From Callorhinus ursinus (taxonomy: Eukaryota > Chordata > Mammalia > Carnivora > Otariidae): a DNA stretch of 64,000 nucleotides. A program made the position numbers and the translations under genes. The stretch is from assembly GCF_003265705.1 (NCBI RefSeq), contig NW_020312785.1, positions 24,035,102-24,099,101 of the forward strand, in the 5' to 3' direction. This document shows, in pieces, positions 56,165-64,000 of this stretch; the first letter of the stretch is position 1, and each line of letters begins with the position of its first letter. The notes beneath the pieces are model-generated. The model ran no database searches and had not been told where the DNA came from. It worked only from the letters and a program-made list of their open reading frames with translations.

Positions 56165-56370
56165 AATAAAGGGTTAATAAGAATTCTCACTGATTGAATA
56201 CTTAGGTTTGCTAAGTGCCCTCCAGACAGTTGTTTTAATCCTTCCAGCAACTCCATCAGGTAGCTATTATTATTCTTTGTGTATATGACAAACTGAGTCT
56301 CAGAGATGTTAAATGACTTGTTCAAAGTCAAGAGCTGATAATATATGTAACCGAGGTAGACCCTTAATAT
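56165..56370 (-). mobile_element. MIR SINE
   Basis: Antisense MIR: 'TTGAATACTTAGGTTTGCTA', 'TTAATCCTTCCAGCAACTCC', 'ATCAGGTAGCTATTATTATT', 'AACTGAGTCTCAGAGATGTT' and 'AAATGACTTGTTCAAAGTCA'. Confidence 0.85.
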
Positions 56371-56624
56371 ATTTTCTAACTCAATTTCATGGAGAGACAC
56401 ATGTAATGTTCTAAGGAATATATTAATATATACTGAATATAAGTTAGATTTATTTAAAATTTTTATTACTTTTCATCTAGTTACCATCTGTCACCATACA
56501 TAGTGACAGCTTTTTTTTCTTGTGATGAGACCTTTTAAGATCTCCTCTTTTAGCAACTTTTAAATATACAATAATTATTAACTATAGTCACCATGCTGTA
56601 TATTATATCCTTATGACTTTAGTT

Positions 56625-56820
56625 TACAAATAAGTAAATTTATTTTATAGTAAATATACTTATATTATATAGTAAATATATTTATATTATATATATTACA
56701 TTATATTATGTTATATATAATATAAAGATACATTATAAATGAGTAAATATATTTTATAAAAAGTAAACTTATTTTATAAATAAGTAAATATTTATTGACA
56801 AATTAAATAAATATTTATTT
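56625..56820. repeat. AT-rich degenerate tandem tract
   Basis: Recurring 'AGTAAATATA' / 'TTATATTATATA' / 'TTTTATAAATAAGTAAA' words in loose tandem. The next SINE inserted at its right edge. Confidence 0.8.
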
Positions 56821-57015
56821 GGGGTGCCTGGGTGGCTCAGTCGGTTAAGCGTCTGCCTTCGGCTCAGGTCATGATCCCAGGGTTCTGGGATGGAGCCCCG
56901 CATCCGGCTCCCTGCTCAGCAGGGAGCCTGCTTCTCCCTCTCTCCCTGCTGCTCCCCCTGCTTGTGCTCTATCCCTCTCTCTCTCTCAAATAAATAACAA
57001 AATCTTTAAAAATAT
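56821..57015 (+). mobile_element. SINEC, well preserved
   Basis: Near-consensus copy: 'GGGTGCCTGGGTGGCTCAGT', 'CGGTTAAGCGTCTGCCTTCG' and 'CAGCAGGGAGCCTGCTTCTC', ending AAATAAATAACAAAATCTTT. The target repeats AAATAAATATTTATTT (56805-56820 and 57016-57031) are identical over 16 bp. Confidence 0.96.
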
Positions 57016-57284
57016 AAATAAATATTTATTTGTAAATATTTATTTATAAATTTGTGCCTTTGACTCCCTTCACTTAATAGTAAAAGTACTTTTCTTATCT
57101 CAGATTCATTTAAAGTTTCTTTACATCCTCTGTGAGGTAAGACAGACAGAAACAATGGCTTAGGCTTCTAATATAGGCTTAACCAAAGTAGAACCTTCGG
57201 TTTAATAAATTATTTTTATATACATTGTATTCAATTATGTTATTATATTATATATATAAAACTACAGTTAATATTGATGCTTTT

Positions 57285-57400
57285 GCACTTGCTTCTATTT
57301 AATTTTTAAAATAACAGAGCAAGATTGTTTTTATCATTCCTACTTTACAGATGAGGACACAGGCTTACAAAGACTCCTGCTTATAGTAGCAAACTGAGAT
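57285..57400 (-). mobile_element. MIR SINE fragment
   Basis: Antisense MIR: 'TTATCATTCCTACTTTACAG', 'ATGAGGACACAGGCTTACAA' and 'AGCAAACTGAGATTTTTACC'. Confidence 0.7.
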
Positions 57401-57769
57401 TTTTACCATTTTTTTTTTTTTTTTGGTTACAAACTGTATTCTTTTCATGACCCCAGTACCCTAAGTTGAGGAAAGTTTTAAATTTAAGACATAAAAGGAA
57501 ATATATGTAATGGGGGGGGGAGGAGAGGCAATGTACTGTTTCATTTTCTAAAAAAAAAAGGGTGATATTTTTAATCTTGTTCGAGATCCTAATAGCATGC
57601 TTCCAAAAATATAAAAGTAGATATGTGGTACAGTTTTCTCAAAATTTTAGGTGTTTTAAATATTACAATACCCTGGACTACAAAGTATAAACAACGCATC
57701 CTTAAAAATTAAAAAAAATAACTTTAAATATTTACTGTGTCATAACAATAACAGGGGTTCACACAAATT
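57401..57769. other. Unassigned DNA with homopolymers
   Basis: It holds poly-T (57410-57424), a G run (57512-57521) and A runs. No gene or repeat family recognised. Confidence 0.5.
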
Positions 57770-57915
57770 CTTTCATTGAATGAATTAATTATCAAATACT
57801 TTTGAAGACTATTGTGTGTCAGACACTTTTCTAGGTACTGGAGACATGATGGATATCACAAAATAAAGTACTGCCCCTCACAGGACTTGTGTTCTATAGA
57901 CAATATGCAATAGGA
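57770..57915 (-). mobile_element. L2 LINE 3' end
   Basis: Antisense L2 end: 'TTTCATTGAATGAATTAATT', 'TTGTGTGTCAGACACTTTTC', 'TAGGTACTGGAGACATGATG' and 'CCCCTCACAGGACTTGTGTT'. Confidence 0.82.
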
Positions 57916-58439
57916 TTTTGAAAGCTGTCAGCTTCGTGCAAAATTGTGCATATGATTATCCTTATAAAATTTAAGCTCAATTATTTAAGTTGCTTTTATC
58001 TGCTACCACGTAGATATTTGGGATTTCGAAGCTGAGAACTGAAATTCCCTATGTAAAAACTATTACAAGAATTAAGGTAGAAAAAGTTTATTAAGCTACA
58101 CTTAAGGATTTCTCTCCAATCAAATATGTGACTACTTGTTAAATTCTAGCCTCCAAAACAGGAATATTTAGAAGCTTTCACTTTGCCACTTGCAAATGCA
58201 AAATACATAATGCCCATTTTCATCCTTCTGTTACAGGTCAATTTGTAACGTTAACTGCAGTGAGAACAGAATAGATACAACCTTTCTTTTATTTTTTTTC
58301 CTTTTTTCTCCTTTTCAGTTCAGAAGTGACTAAAAATTGTTAAATATTGCTAATATCTTTTACTAGAGGGGTATTTATTTTGGATTTTATCCACAGTTTT
58401 TCCTATGAGTTTAGATTCTCTTCTACATGGGAAATGATC
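57916..58439. other. Unassigned DNA
   Basis: Nothing recognised. Confidence 0.5.
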
Positions 58440-58560
58440 GGTAATAAAAATAGCTATAAATACTGAACACTTGCTCTGTACCAGTGTTCCAAGTATTTTA
58501 TACATACTATCTTTTGTGCTCCAAATGAATTTCTATTTTTGTGTGTGATAGCACCAGTCT
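58440..58560 (-). mobile_element. MIR fragment, weak
   Basis: Antisense text 'TGAACACTTGCTCTGTACCA', 'GTGTTCCAAGTATTTTATAC' and 'ATACTATCTTTTGTGCTCC' resembles the 3' end of MIR. Confidence 0.55.
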
Positions 58561-59011
58561 TTCACTTAGAGAATTATTTTGTTTATATGTGCAACTGGAC
58601 ACCATAATTTGTATACACTTCTATTATGCAGTGGGTACTCAAGACACATGGGTTCCTTTTCTCTTCACTCCTTTATTCAAAGTTGCAGACTGCAATTCAG
58701 CAAGAACTACAGGAGAATGAAGTCTGAGGTTTCCTCCTTTGAAAGCAAAACACTGTTATTAGAGCCTAGAATGGTATGAACCCCATGGTAAGCAAGTTTG
58801 GAGTCAAGGAAAATTCTATTTCAGCTTAAACTGTAATTTTGTTTCCTCAAGTAGTACAGCTTCCTGTTTGTTATGCGGATCAAAGCAGAGAAAGAAGGGC
58901 TGGGTATTTGGGGATGCTCTCCTTAATAGGCATGGGTCATGTGAGTAAGTAAATGCAAACCCACAGGTGTTTATATATATATATATCTCGTTAGTCATTC
59001 TGATTAGCTTA
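58561..59011. other. Unassigned DNA
   Basis: Nothing recognised except a (TA)n tract at 58972-58986. Confidence 0.5.
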
Positions 59012-59180
59012 GGTTGGTGGTTTCAAACTTCAGGAGACATCAGAATCATCTGATTTTTGAGTCCAACCTCCAGAGTTTCAGATTCAGTATGATGGGTTTG
59101 GAGTCCAAGTATTTGCATTATTAAAATGTTCCAAGATGCTACTAATGTTGCTGGTCCAGGAACAACAATCTGAGAACCAT
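59012..59180 (+). mobile_element. MER20-like hAT-Charlie DNA transposon
   Basis: Terminal inverted sequences 'GTGGTTTCAAACTTCAGG' and 'AATCTGAGAACCATGG' flank 'CATCAGAATCATCTGA', 'CCTCCAGAGTTTCAGATTCA', 'GTATTTGCATTATTAAAATG' and 'TGCTACTAATGTTGCTGGTC', the expected order for this family. Nonautonomous and immobile. Confidence 0.88.
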
Positions 59181-61064
59181 GGATTTAGATAATGTGCATA
59201 AATTTGGATTAATTGCTGTTGGGGCTGTGGTTTACTTGAACAAAATATGCTATCAATCTAACTTAACCCAGGTACTCTGGCAGTTCTACATAGGTCACAT
59301 GAATACAAAGTATTTAATGAGGGGCTGGGGAAAAGCAAATAAAATGGACACTGTCCTCTTCATGAAAAATCCCTCAGATTAAAGAAGGCCAGAAATCTCT
59401 TTTTGAGAATTAGATGGGGAATAAACATAAACCCAAATTGGAAACTAACAAGTACAAAGTGGCATATTAAAATTCCATGAATATGCTGAGCTCTATGGAA
59501 GCATACGTGAGAGACAATGAGCCCACTCCGGGAGATCCAGGAATATGTCAAGAATGACGGGATGCTGGAAATGAATCTTGGGGAATTGTCGGATAAGAAG
59601 GTATCACATAGACTAGAAAAAAGGCCGTATACCAAAACACCGTTGCTGACAAATGCCCACATTTGCTGGCAAAGAAAATTAGGTCCAAGATTATAAATGG
59701 GATCATCAAAAAAGCCATTCCCATCACTAGAAAATACAGCTCAAAATGTATTTCCTATTTACTGACGGCGGGATAGTAATAGTGACCATTTAGCCCTATA
59801 TTGGTCCATTTGCCTGTCAGATTTTCCCCAGCGCTGTGTGTCTTTTTAATCACATCTCTGCAGATGGGCGTTGACATATAGGTACTCAAGCAATCTCTCA
59901 TGAATAAAGAAATGGGAGAAAGGATATTAAAAATACACTATTTAAGATAATTCTTGATTTATAACAATTCCCAAAGCAAAAACAAAACAAGCAAAAGTAC
60001 TTATGTATGCATTCCAATTGGCATCAATTTCTTTTTACTTTAAATGTATCCAAACTGGGGTAAATGAGATGAGGAGGAAAAAATTTGGTTACTCTGCTTT
60101 AGGATGTCCTTCGATTATAATTTTAGATGTCTGTGTCTGTCAGATTTCTAATGTCCTACCTATATGTCTGCATGCCTTAAATTCTAGTGATTTTAAAGTT
60201 GGTCTAGCTTGTCATTTTTGAGGTGCTTTTTCTGTACTAATTTCCAATTAAAATGATGAATTAAACATATCATTAGTTTATTAAGCATTCATTTCCACAG
60301 AAAGCTATCTATGCATGCATCTGTCCATGCATATATTTACTAATTATATCATCAATTCTAAAGTCAAAGCACAAATGAGACCGTTAAATACCATTTGTAA
60401 AGAGTGGCACCAAATGATATATAAGGTTAAGGTTACCCTACTGTCAATCAATATAGAACTGACCATCATTTGTTTGAGTTTATAAACTGCTATATATTTT
60501 GATATAGAAATAGAAATCCCTTCTTAATGACAGTTTTTAGGGTAAACTTGTAGGAAATTCAAGCTCTTCTTCCATTAAGAAAACCCAGATGTAACTGCAA
60601 CAGCCAGCCAGGGTTACAGGGAAAGGTAGTTCAAGTTTCAAATTATGCATTTTTCTTAGCCTAGTAGTACAGATGTGCACCCCCACAGTAGTGTTAATCT
60701 GTTTATTGCTTTGGTAAATCCTCAAGCATTTGCCCAACCACCATAATTCTTCTAAGAAGACAAGTTCCTACAAAAACTGCACAAGTGTGAAAAGTCCAGC
60801 ACTAGAAAAGAAATTATTATTTTTTAACTATGAAATTGGAACAGATGCTGCCTAAATAATCAAATCAATAAAAAAACTCACAAAGGGTATCTAAATGGAA
60901 AAAACTGACTACAACCCGCCTTGTCCTCTACTTAGGCTGGCCTCACACTAGCCATCAAGCTTTAGGTAAAAGAACAATTTTGACATTTCCCCACTCTGGT
61001 AATGCCTGTTCTGCAACTTCACAGAAATTAATGTGGAGACTTTTTGAAATGGAAACGATTCAAC
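59181..61064. other. Unassigned DNA, part possibly constrained
   Basis: No named repeat. The segment 59740-59890 is repeat-free, carries CpG-bearing words ('GACGGCGGGATAG', 'CCCCAGCGCTGTG', 'CAGATGGGCGTTGACAT') and could be a conserved non-coding element. A 100-codon minus frame at 59360-59662 matches nothing. Confidence 0.45.
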
Positions 61065-61279
61065 AGTTCAGTTCACTGAATAGTTATTTAGCAGTCACTC
61101 TCTGCTGGGCACTGAAAAGTGAACAACAAATCAGAGAGAACATTCCTAGTCTAATAGAGATAGAAAACTCTTATAGATTGGAATGACCCCCCACCACCCC
61201 CCAAATCCTCAATATATAAAGACAATGTCTGCAGAAAGTGATTAACACTCTAAGATCTAAAAATCCTAGAAGTGTGAGT

Positions 61280-61300
61280 GGGTGAGGGCGGGGGGGGGGG
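61280..61300 (+). other. Potential G-quadruplex
   Basis: GGGTGAGGGC (61280-61289) followed by an eleven-base G run (61290-61300) satisfies the four-tract rule with short loops. It sits just 5' of the SINE insertion site. Confidence 0.6.
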
Positions 61301-61322
61301 CAGAGAAAGAATAGCTGTTTTA

Positions 61323-61526
61323 TTTTATTTTATTTTTAAAAAGATTTTATTTATTTACTTGAGAGAGAGCATGTGCGTGCACAAGCAAGGAGAGGGGCAG
61401 AGGGAGAGGGGGAAGCAGGCTCCCCACTGAGCAGGGAGCCCGATGCGGGGCTTGATCGCAGGAGCCTGGGATCATGACCTGAGCTGAAGGCAGACGCTTA
61501 ACTGACTGAGCCACCCAGGCATCCTC
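61323..61526 (-). mobile_element. SINEC
   Basis: Minus-strand copy with an A/T-rich expanded tail (TTTTATTTTATTTTTAAAAA) and head ending 'GAGCCACCCAGGCATCC'. Diverged 16-bp target duplications are AAGAATAGCTGTTTTA (61307-61322) and AGGAATAGCTACTTTA (61527-61542). It interrupts an L2. Confidence 0.94.
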
Positions 61527-61929
61527 AGGAATAGCTACTTTAGATGCTGGAGGGCAAAGGAGCCTCCCTCAGTGGTGACACTAAATTCGAAACCTGAATG
61601 TTGAGAGTTCCAGGGGAGGAATTCCCATGCTGGGGAACAAATGCAGAAGCCCCAAAGTAAGTTCTGCCTGTTGGAAAGACAGAGGTGGCCATAGAGCCAG
61701 GGCGTAGTGAACTCAAGAGAGAACAGAGAACAGTACCAGGTAAAACCGGAATGGAAGTCAGGATCACGTTGCATGCAGTGCCTTGTAGCCCAAGTTAAAA
61801 TCAGTAAACGTCCATTTTTGTTCAATGGGAAATTCCAGAAAGCAATGAGTTAGGTATTCTGATTTTGAAAAGATGATGCTTGGCTTCCATGCAGAAAATG
61901 GCTCTCAGGGAGACAAGAGTAAGGAGGGA

Positions 61930-61971
61930 GTAGGGAGATCAGGCAGGAAAGTAGGGAGATCAGGCAGGAAA
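61930..61971. repeat. Perfect 21-bp tandem duplication
   Basis: GTAGGGAGATCAGGCAGGAAA occurs twice without mismatch at 61930-61950 and 61951-61971, inside decayed L2 sequence. Lack of divergence suggests a recent duplication. Confidence 0.95.
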
Positions 61972-62060
61972 ATATCAGGGACTTGAGAGTTGATGGTGGT
62001 GTGGGTACGTGTGGTAGCAGTGGACAGAGTAAAAGGTGGACAGAGAACTGTTGACACCAC

Positions 62061-62824
62061 TGTTCCCGATTACTCCTCAGATCACTTTTGTGAATCAAAT
62101 GAGAACATCTGTGTAGATTCCAGAAATTCTACACAGTCAATAATTATTACTTTGATTTGTTCAAAGGTCATTTGTAACTGAATGTACAAATTGAATGTAC
62201 ACTATTTTATTATTTCCCTCAGCCTATGGGTGCCCTATATTCGAATTCTTAGAATGCTGCTTGAATAGCCAGGTTTGGTAAATCCAACAGAATGCCTCAA
62301 ATAATCTCAGGCAGCATCCCCACACATTATTTTATTTCATCTTCCACCCTTCAAAAAAAGATGACTGTCACATAGTACTTTGGAAAAATTACAATGAACC
62401 ACATTAATGAATCATGATAATATATAAAACCATTTCTAATAAGGTAAAACAATACCCTCTCACTTTCAAACAGTATCTTCTTGTCTAAAAAATTATTATT
62501 ACTATTGCCATAATGAAAGGGAATTTGAAGGCATTTCAAATGTTTGAAAATTTGGGAAAAAACAATTTAAGAAATAACTGTGAGAGGAACCCAAAGAGGA
62601 AACTCATTTTGAAGTGTCAGGTACGTTGAGTGCTCCCCCTATAGAGGACTGCGGGTCATTTTTCTTCCTCATGGAGAACAAAGATTATTTATTTGAAGTT
62701 CTTTAAAACTAAAAGTAAATTTTATTTATCCTTTTTGGATTATTATGATTTTGTGATACAAGGAAATCATATGAGATTATGCCTCCTAAGGATAAATCCA
62801 ACAAAATGATTCCAATATGTGAGT
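62061..62824. other. Unassigned DNA
   Basis: Nothing recognised. The words 'TGAATGTACAAATTGAATGT' show a small direct repeat of TTGAATGTAC type near 62178-62202. Confidence 0.5.
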
Positions 62825-62985
62825 AGTATGGTTTAGGGGTGAAGAGTGTTGAGTTTGGGGTTGAACTTCTTTGGTTCAAGTCCCAGCTCTGCCATTTACT
62901 ATCTGTGTGATTATTAGCAAGTCCCTTACCTCTCTGAGCCTCCTTTTCTTCCTCAGTAAAGAGAGTTATTGTGTTGCTCAAACAA
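62825..62985 (+). mobile_element. MIR SINE
   Basis: Clear sense MIR: 'GGTTCAAGTCCCAGCTCTGC', 'CATTTACTATCTGTGTGATT', 'AGCAAGTCCCTTACCTCTCT' and 'GAGCCTCCTTTTCTTCCTCA'. It is the best preserved MIR core in the window. Confidence 0.92.
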
Positions 62986-63038
62986 GTTCATTTATGTACA
63001 ATACTTAATACATGATTAGCATTAAGAAGCTAGAAACA

Positions 63039-63221
63039 GGGGAGCCTGGGTGGCTCAGTCGGCTGAGCATCCAGCTCTTGATTTCTGCTCAGGTCACGAT
63101 CTCAGGGTCATGGGATCCAGACCCGCAGCGGCTCCATGCTCAGCTCAGAGTCGGCAGCAGATTCTTTCTCTCTCCCGCTGCCCCTCCCCACCCATATAAA
63201 TAAATAATCTTTAAAAAAAAA
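63039..63221 (+). mobile_element. SINEC, old subfamily, first of tandem pair
   Basis: Head 'GGGAGCCTGGGTGGCTCAGT' then 'GAGCATCCAGCTCTTGATTT', an ancestral-type variant, ending 'AAATAAATAATCTTTAAAAA'. The left flank AAGAAGCTAGAAACA (63024-63038) is exactly repeated after the second SINE (63441-63455). A partial copy AAGAAGCTAAA (63222-63232) lies between the two SINEs. Confidence 0.94.
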
Positions 63222-63232
63222 AAGAAGCTAAA

Positions 63233-63440
63233 GGGGTGCCTGGGTGGCTCAGTCGTTAAGCGTCTGCCTTTGGCTCAGGTCATGATCCCAGGGTCCTGGG
63301 ATCGAGTCCCACATCGGGCTTCCTGCTCAGCAGGAAGCTTGCTTTTCCCTCTCCCACTCCCCCTGCTTGTGTTCCCTCTCTCACTATCTTTCTCTCTGTC
63401 AAATAAATAAATAAAATCTTTAAAATAAATAAATAAATAA
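63233..63440 (+). mobile_element. SINEC, second of tandem pair
   Basis: Arctoid-type copy: 'GGGTGCCTGGGTGGCTCAGT', 'CGTTAAGCGTCTGCCTTTGG' and 'CTCAGCAGGAAGCTTGCTTT', with an (AAAT)n tail to 63440. It follows the partial target copy AAGAAGCTAAA and precedes the full copy AAGAAGCTAGAAACA. Confidence 0.96.
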
Positions 63441-63455
63441 AAGAAGCTAGAAACA

Positions 63456-64000
63456 TTATTTACATTACATATAAGGGATAGACAAAGAAATGCAGCAAGC
63501 AGGAATTTTTAAGAAAGACAATCGTGTCACCGTGAAATGTATTTGAGGGCTACTTTGCAGCCCTTCCTTCAGAAATACTTATATTTGCTTTCTTTGAAAA
63601 ATTGTCGCTTATTTCATTCTAAGAGAAATACTATAAATAGGCTCAAATAAAACAGAAGTGACCAACATGGTCATCGTTAAATATAAAATATATATAAATA
63701 TAAAATGTATAAACATAAAAATTGATTTTGGCAATCAAATATTTTCTCAGAAAAATTACACTTAAATATAAATTTCTTTCTGTTAAAAAAAGTACCTTTA
63801 ATATGGCATACCTATTGGAGAAAACATACCAAGCATTCATTACAAAATAGCTAATGTGCTTGCACTGTCTGATTTCATTTTAAACTTAGAGAGATCTCCT
63901 GAGTTCCTCTGCTTTGTCATCATCTTCAAATCATACTACCATGTAACCATTGCCATTAATCAGTATTTTATAACTGAAGATGGATTTCTCAAAATAAATT
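63456..64000. other. Unassigned AT-rich DNA
   Basis: No repeat family or gene recognised up to the window end. A TATAAATATAAAA-rich tract lies at 63679-63715. Confidence 0.5.

Larger units (their letters stand above)
61065..62060 (-). mobile_element. L2 LINE, split by a SINE
   Basis: Antisense L2: 'CAGTCACTCTCTGCTGGGCA' near the 3' end, then a SINE (61323-61526), then 'GAGCCTCCCTCAGTGGTGAC', 'TGAGAGTTCCAGGGGAGGAA', 'AGTGCCTTGTAGCCCAAGTT', 'GATGGTGGTGTGGGTACGTG' and 'GTAGCAGTGGACAGAG'. The region corresponds to the 3' UTR and the C-terminal coding part. The overlapping 96- and 75-codon minus frames at 61535-61825 are remnants of or shadows within that coding part. A perfect 21-bp tandem duplication lies at 61930-61971. 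Confidence 0.82.

Noticed and set aside
61535..61825. 96-codon minus-strand frame as a gene
   Set aside because: It is inside antisense L2 and corresponds to a decayed part of the L2 polyprotein.

Overview
This window is mammalian nuclear DNA from a carnivore, most likely an arctoid caniform (bear, seal, weasel or raccoon group). The evidence is sixteen copies of the tRNA-derived carnivore SINE (SINEC). Their heads carry the arctoid-type 'GGTTAAGCGTCTGCC' or 'GGTTGGGCGACTGCC' wording, not the canid or felid versions. Several truncated copies of the carnivore L1 3' end are also present. Assignment below Carnivora is inference.

I found no protein-coding exon, RNA gene, CpG island or processed pseudogene. 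The DNA is AT-rich and poor in CpG, and every open frame is short, unrelated to any protein I recognise, or lies inside a repeat. It reads as a gene desert or part of a very long intron. The annotation is therefore mostly a map of transposable-element layers.

Oldest layer: L2 LINEs at 3.8, 15.6-17.1, 17.9, 24.8, 27.2-27.9, 35.7-37.0, 47.1, 49.8-50.2, 50.8-51.5, 53.1-54.7, 57.8 and 61.1-62.1 kb, many MIR SINEs, an old L1 end at 43.7-44.5 kb, three hAT-Charlie relics (19.8, 55.4, 59.0 kb), a MER2-like Tigger element (25.5 kb) and a MaLR solo LTR (5.3-5.8 kb). Younger layer: L1 3' ends at 4.8, 16.2, 25.3 and 29.7-30.4 kb, and SINEC copies, many with readable target-site duplications (TSDs).

SINEs are clustered: seven lie between 24.3 and 29.0 kb, while 29.0-44.0 and 44.2-56.8 kb have none. 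Nesting gives relative dates: L1 into L2 at 16.2 kb, SINE into old L1 at 44.0 kb, and SINE into L2 at 61.3 kb.

The points most worth a second look are: two tandem SINE pairs in which the target sequence occurs three times (28.6-29.0 and 63.0-63.5 kb); a perfect 16-bp hairpin in an L2 end at 47.16 kb; a roughly 250-bp block repeated in direct orientation about 3 kb apart (51.7 and 54.7 kb); a diverged 60-bp duplication at 41.8 kb; and a few repeat-free segments that could be regulatory, notably the homeodomain-motif cluster at 48.43-48.73 kb. I saw no evidence for a new enzymatic or defence system.
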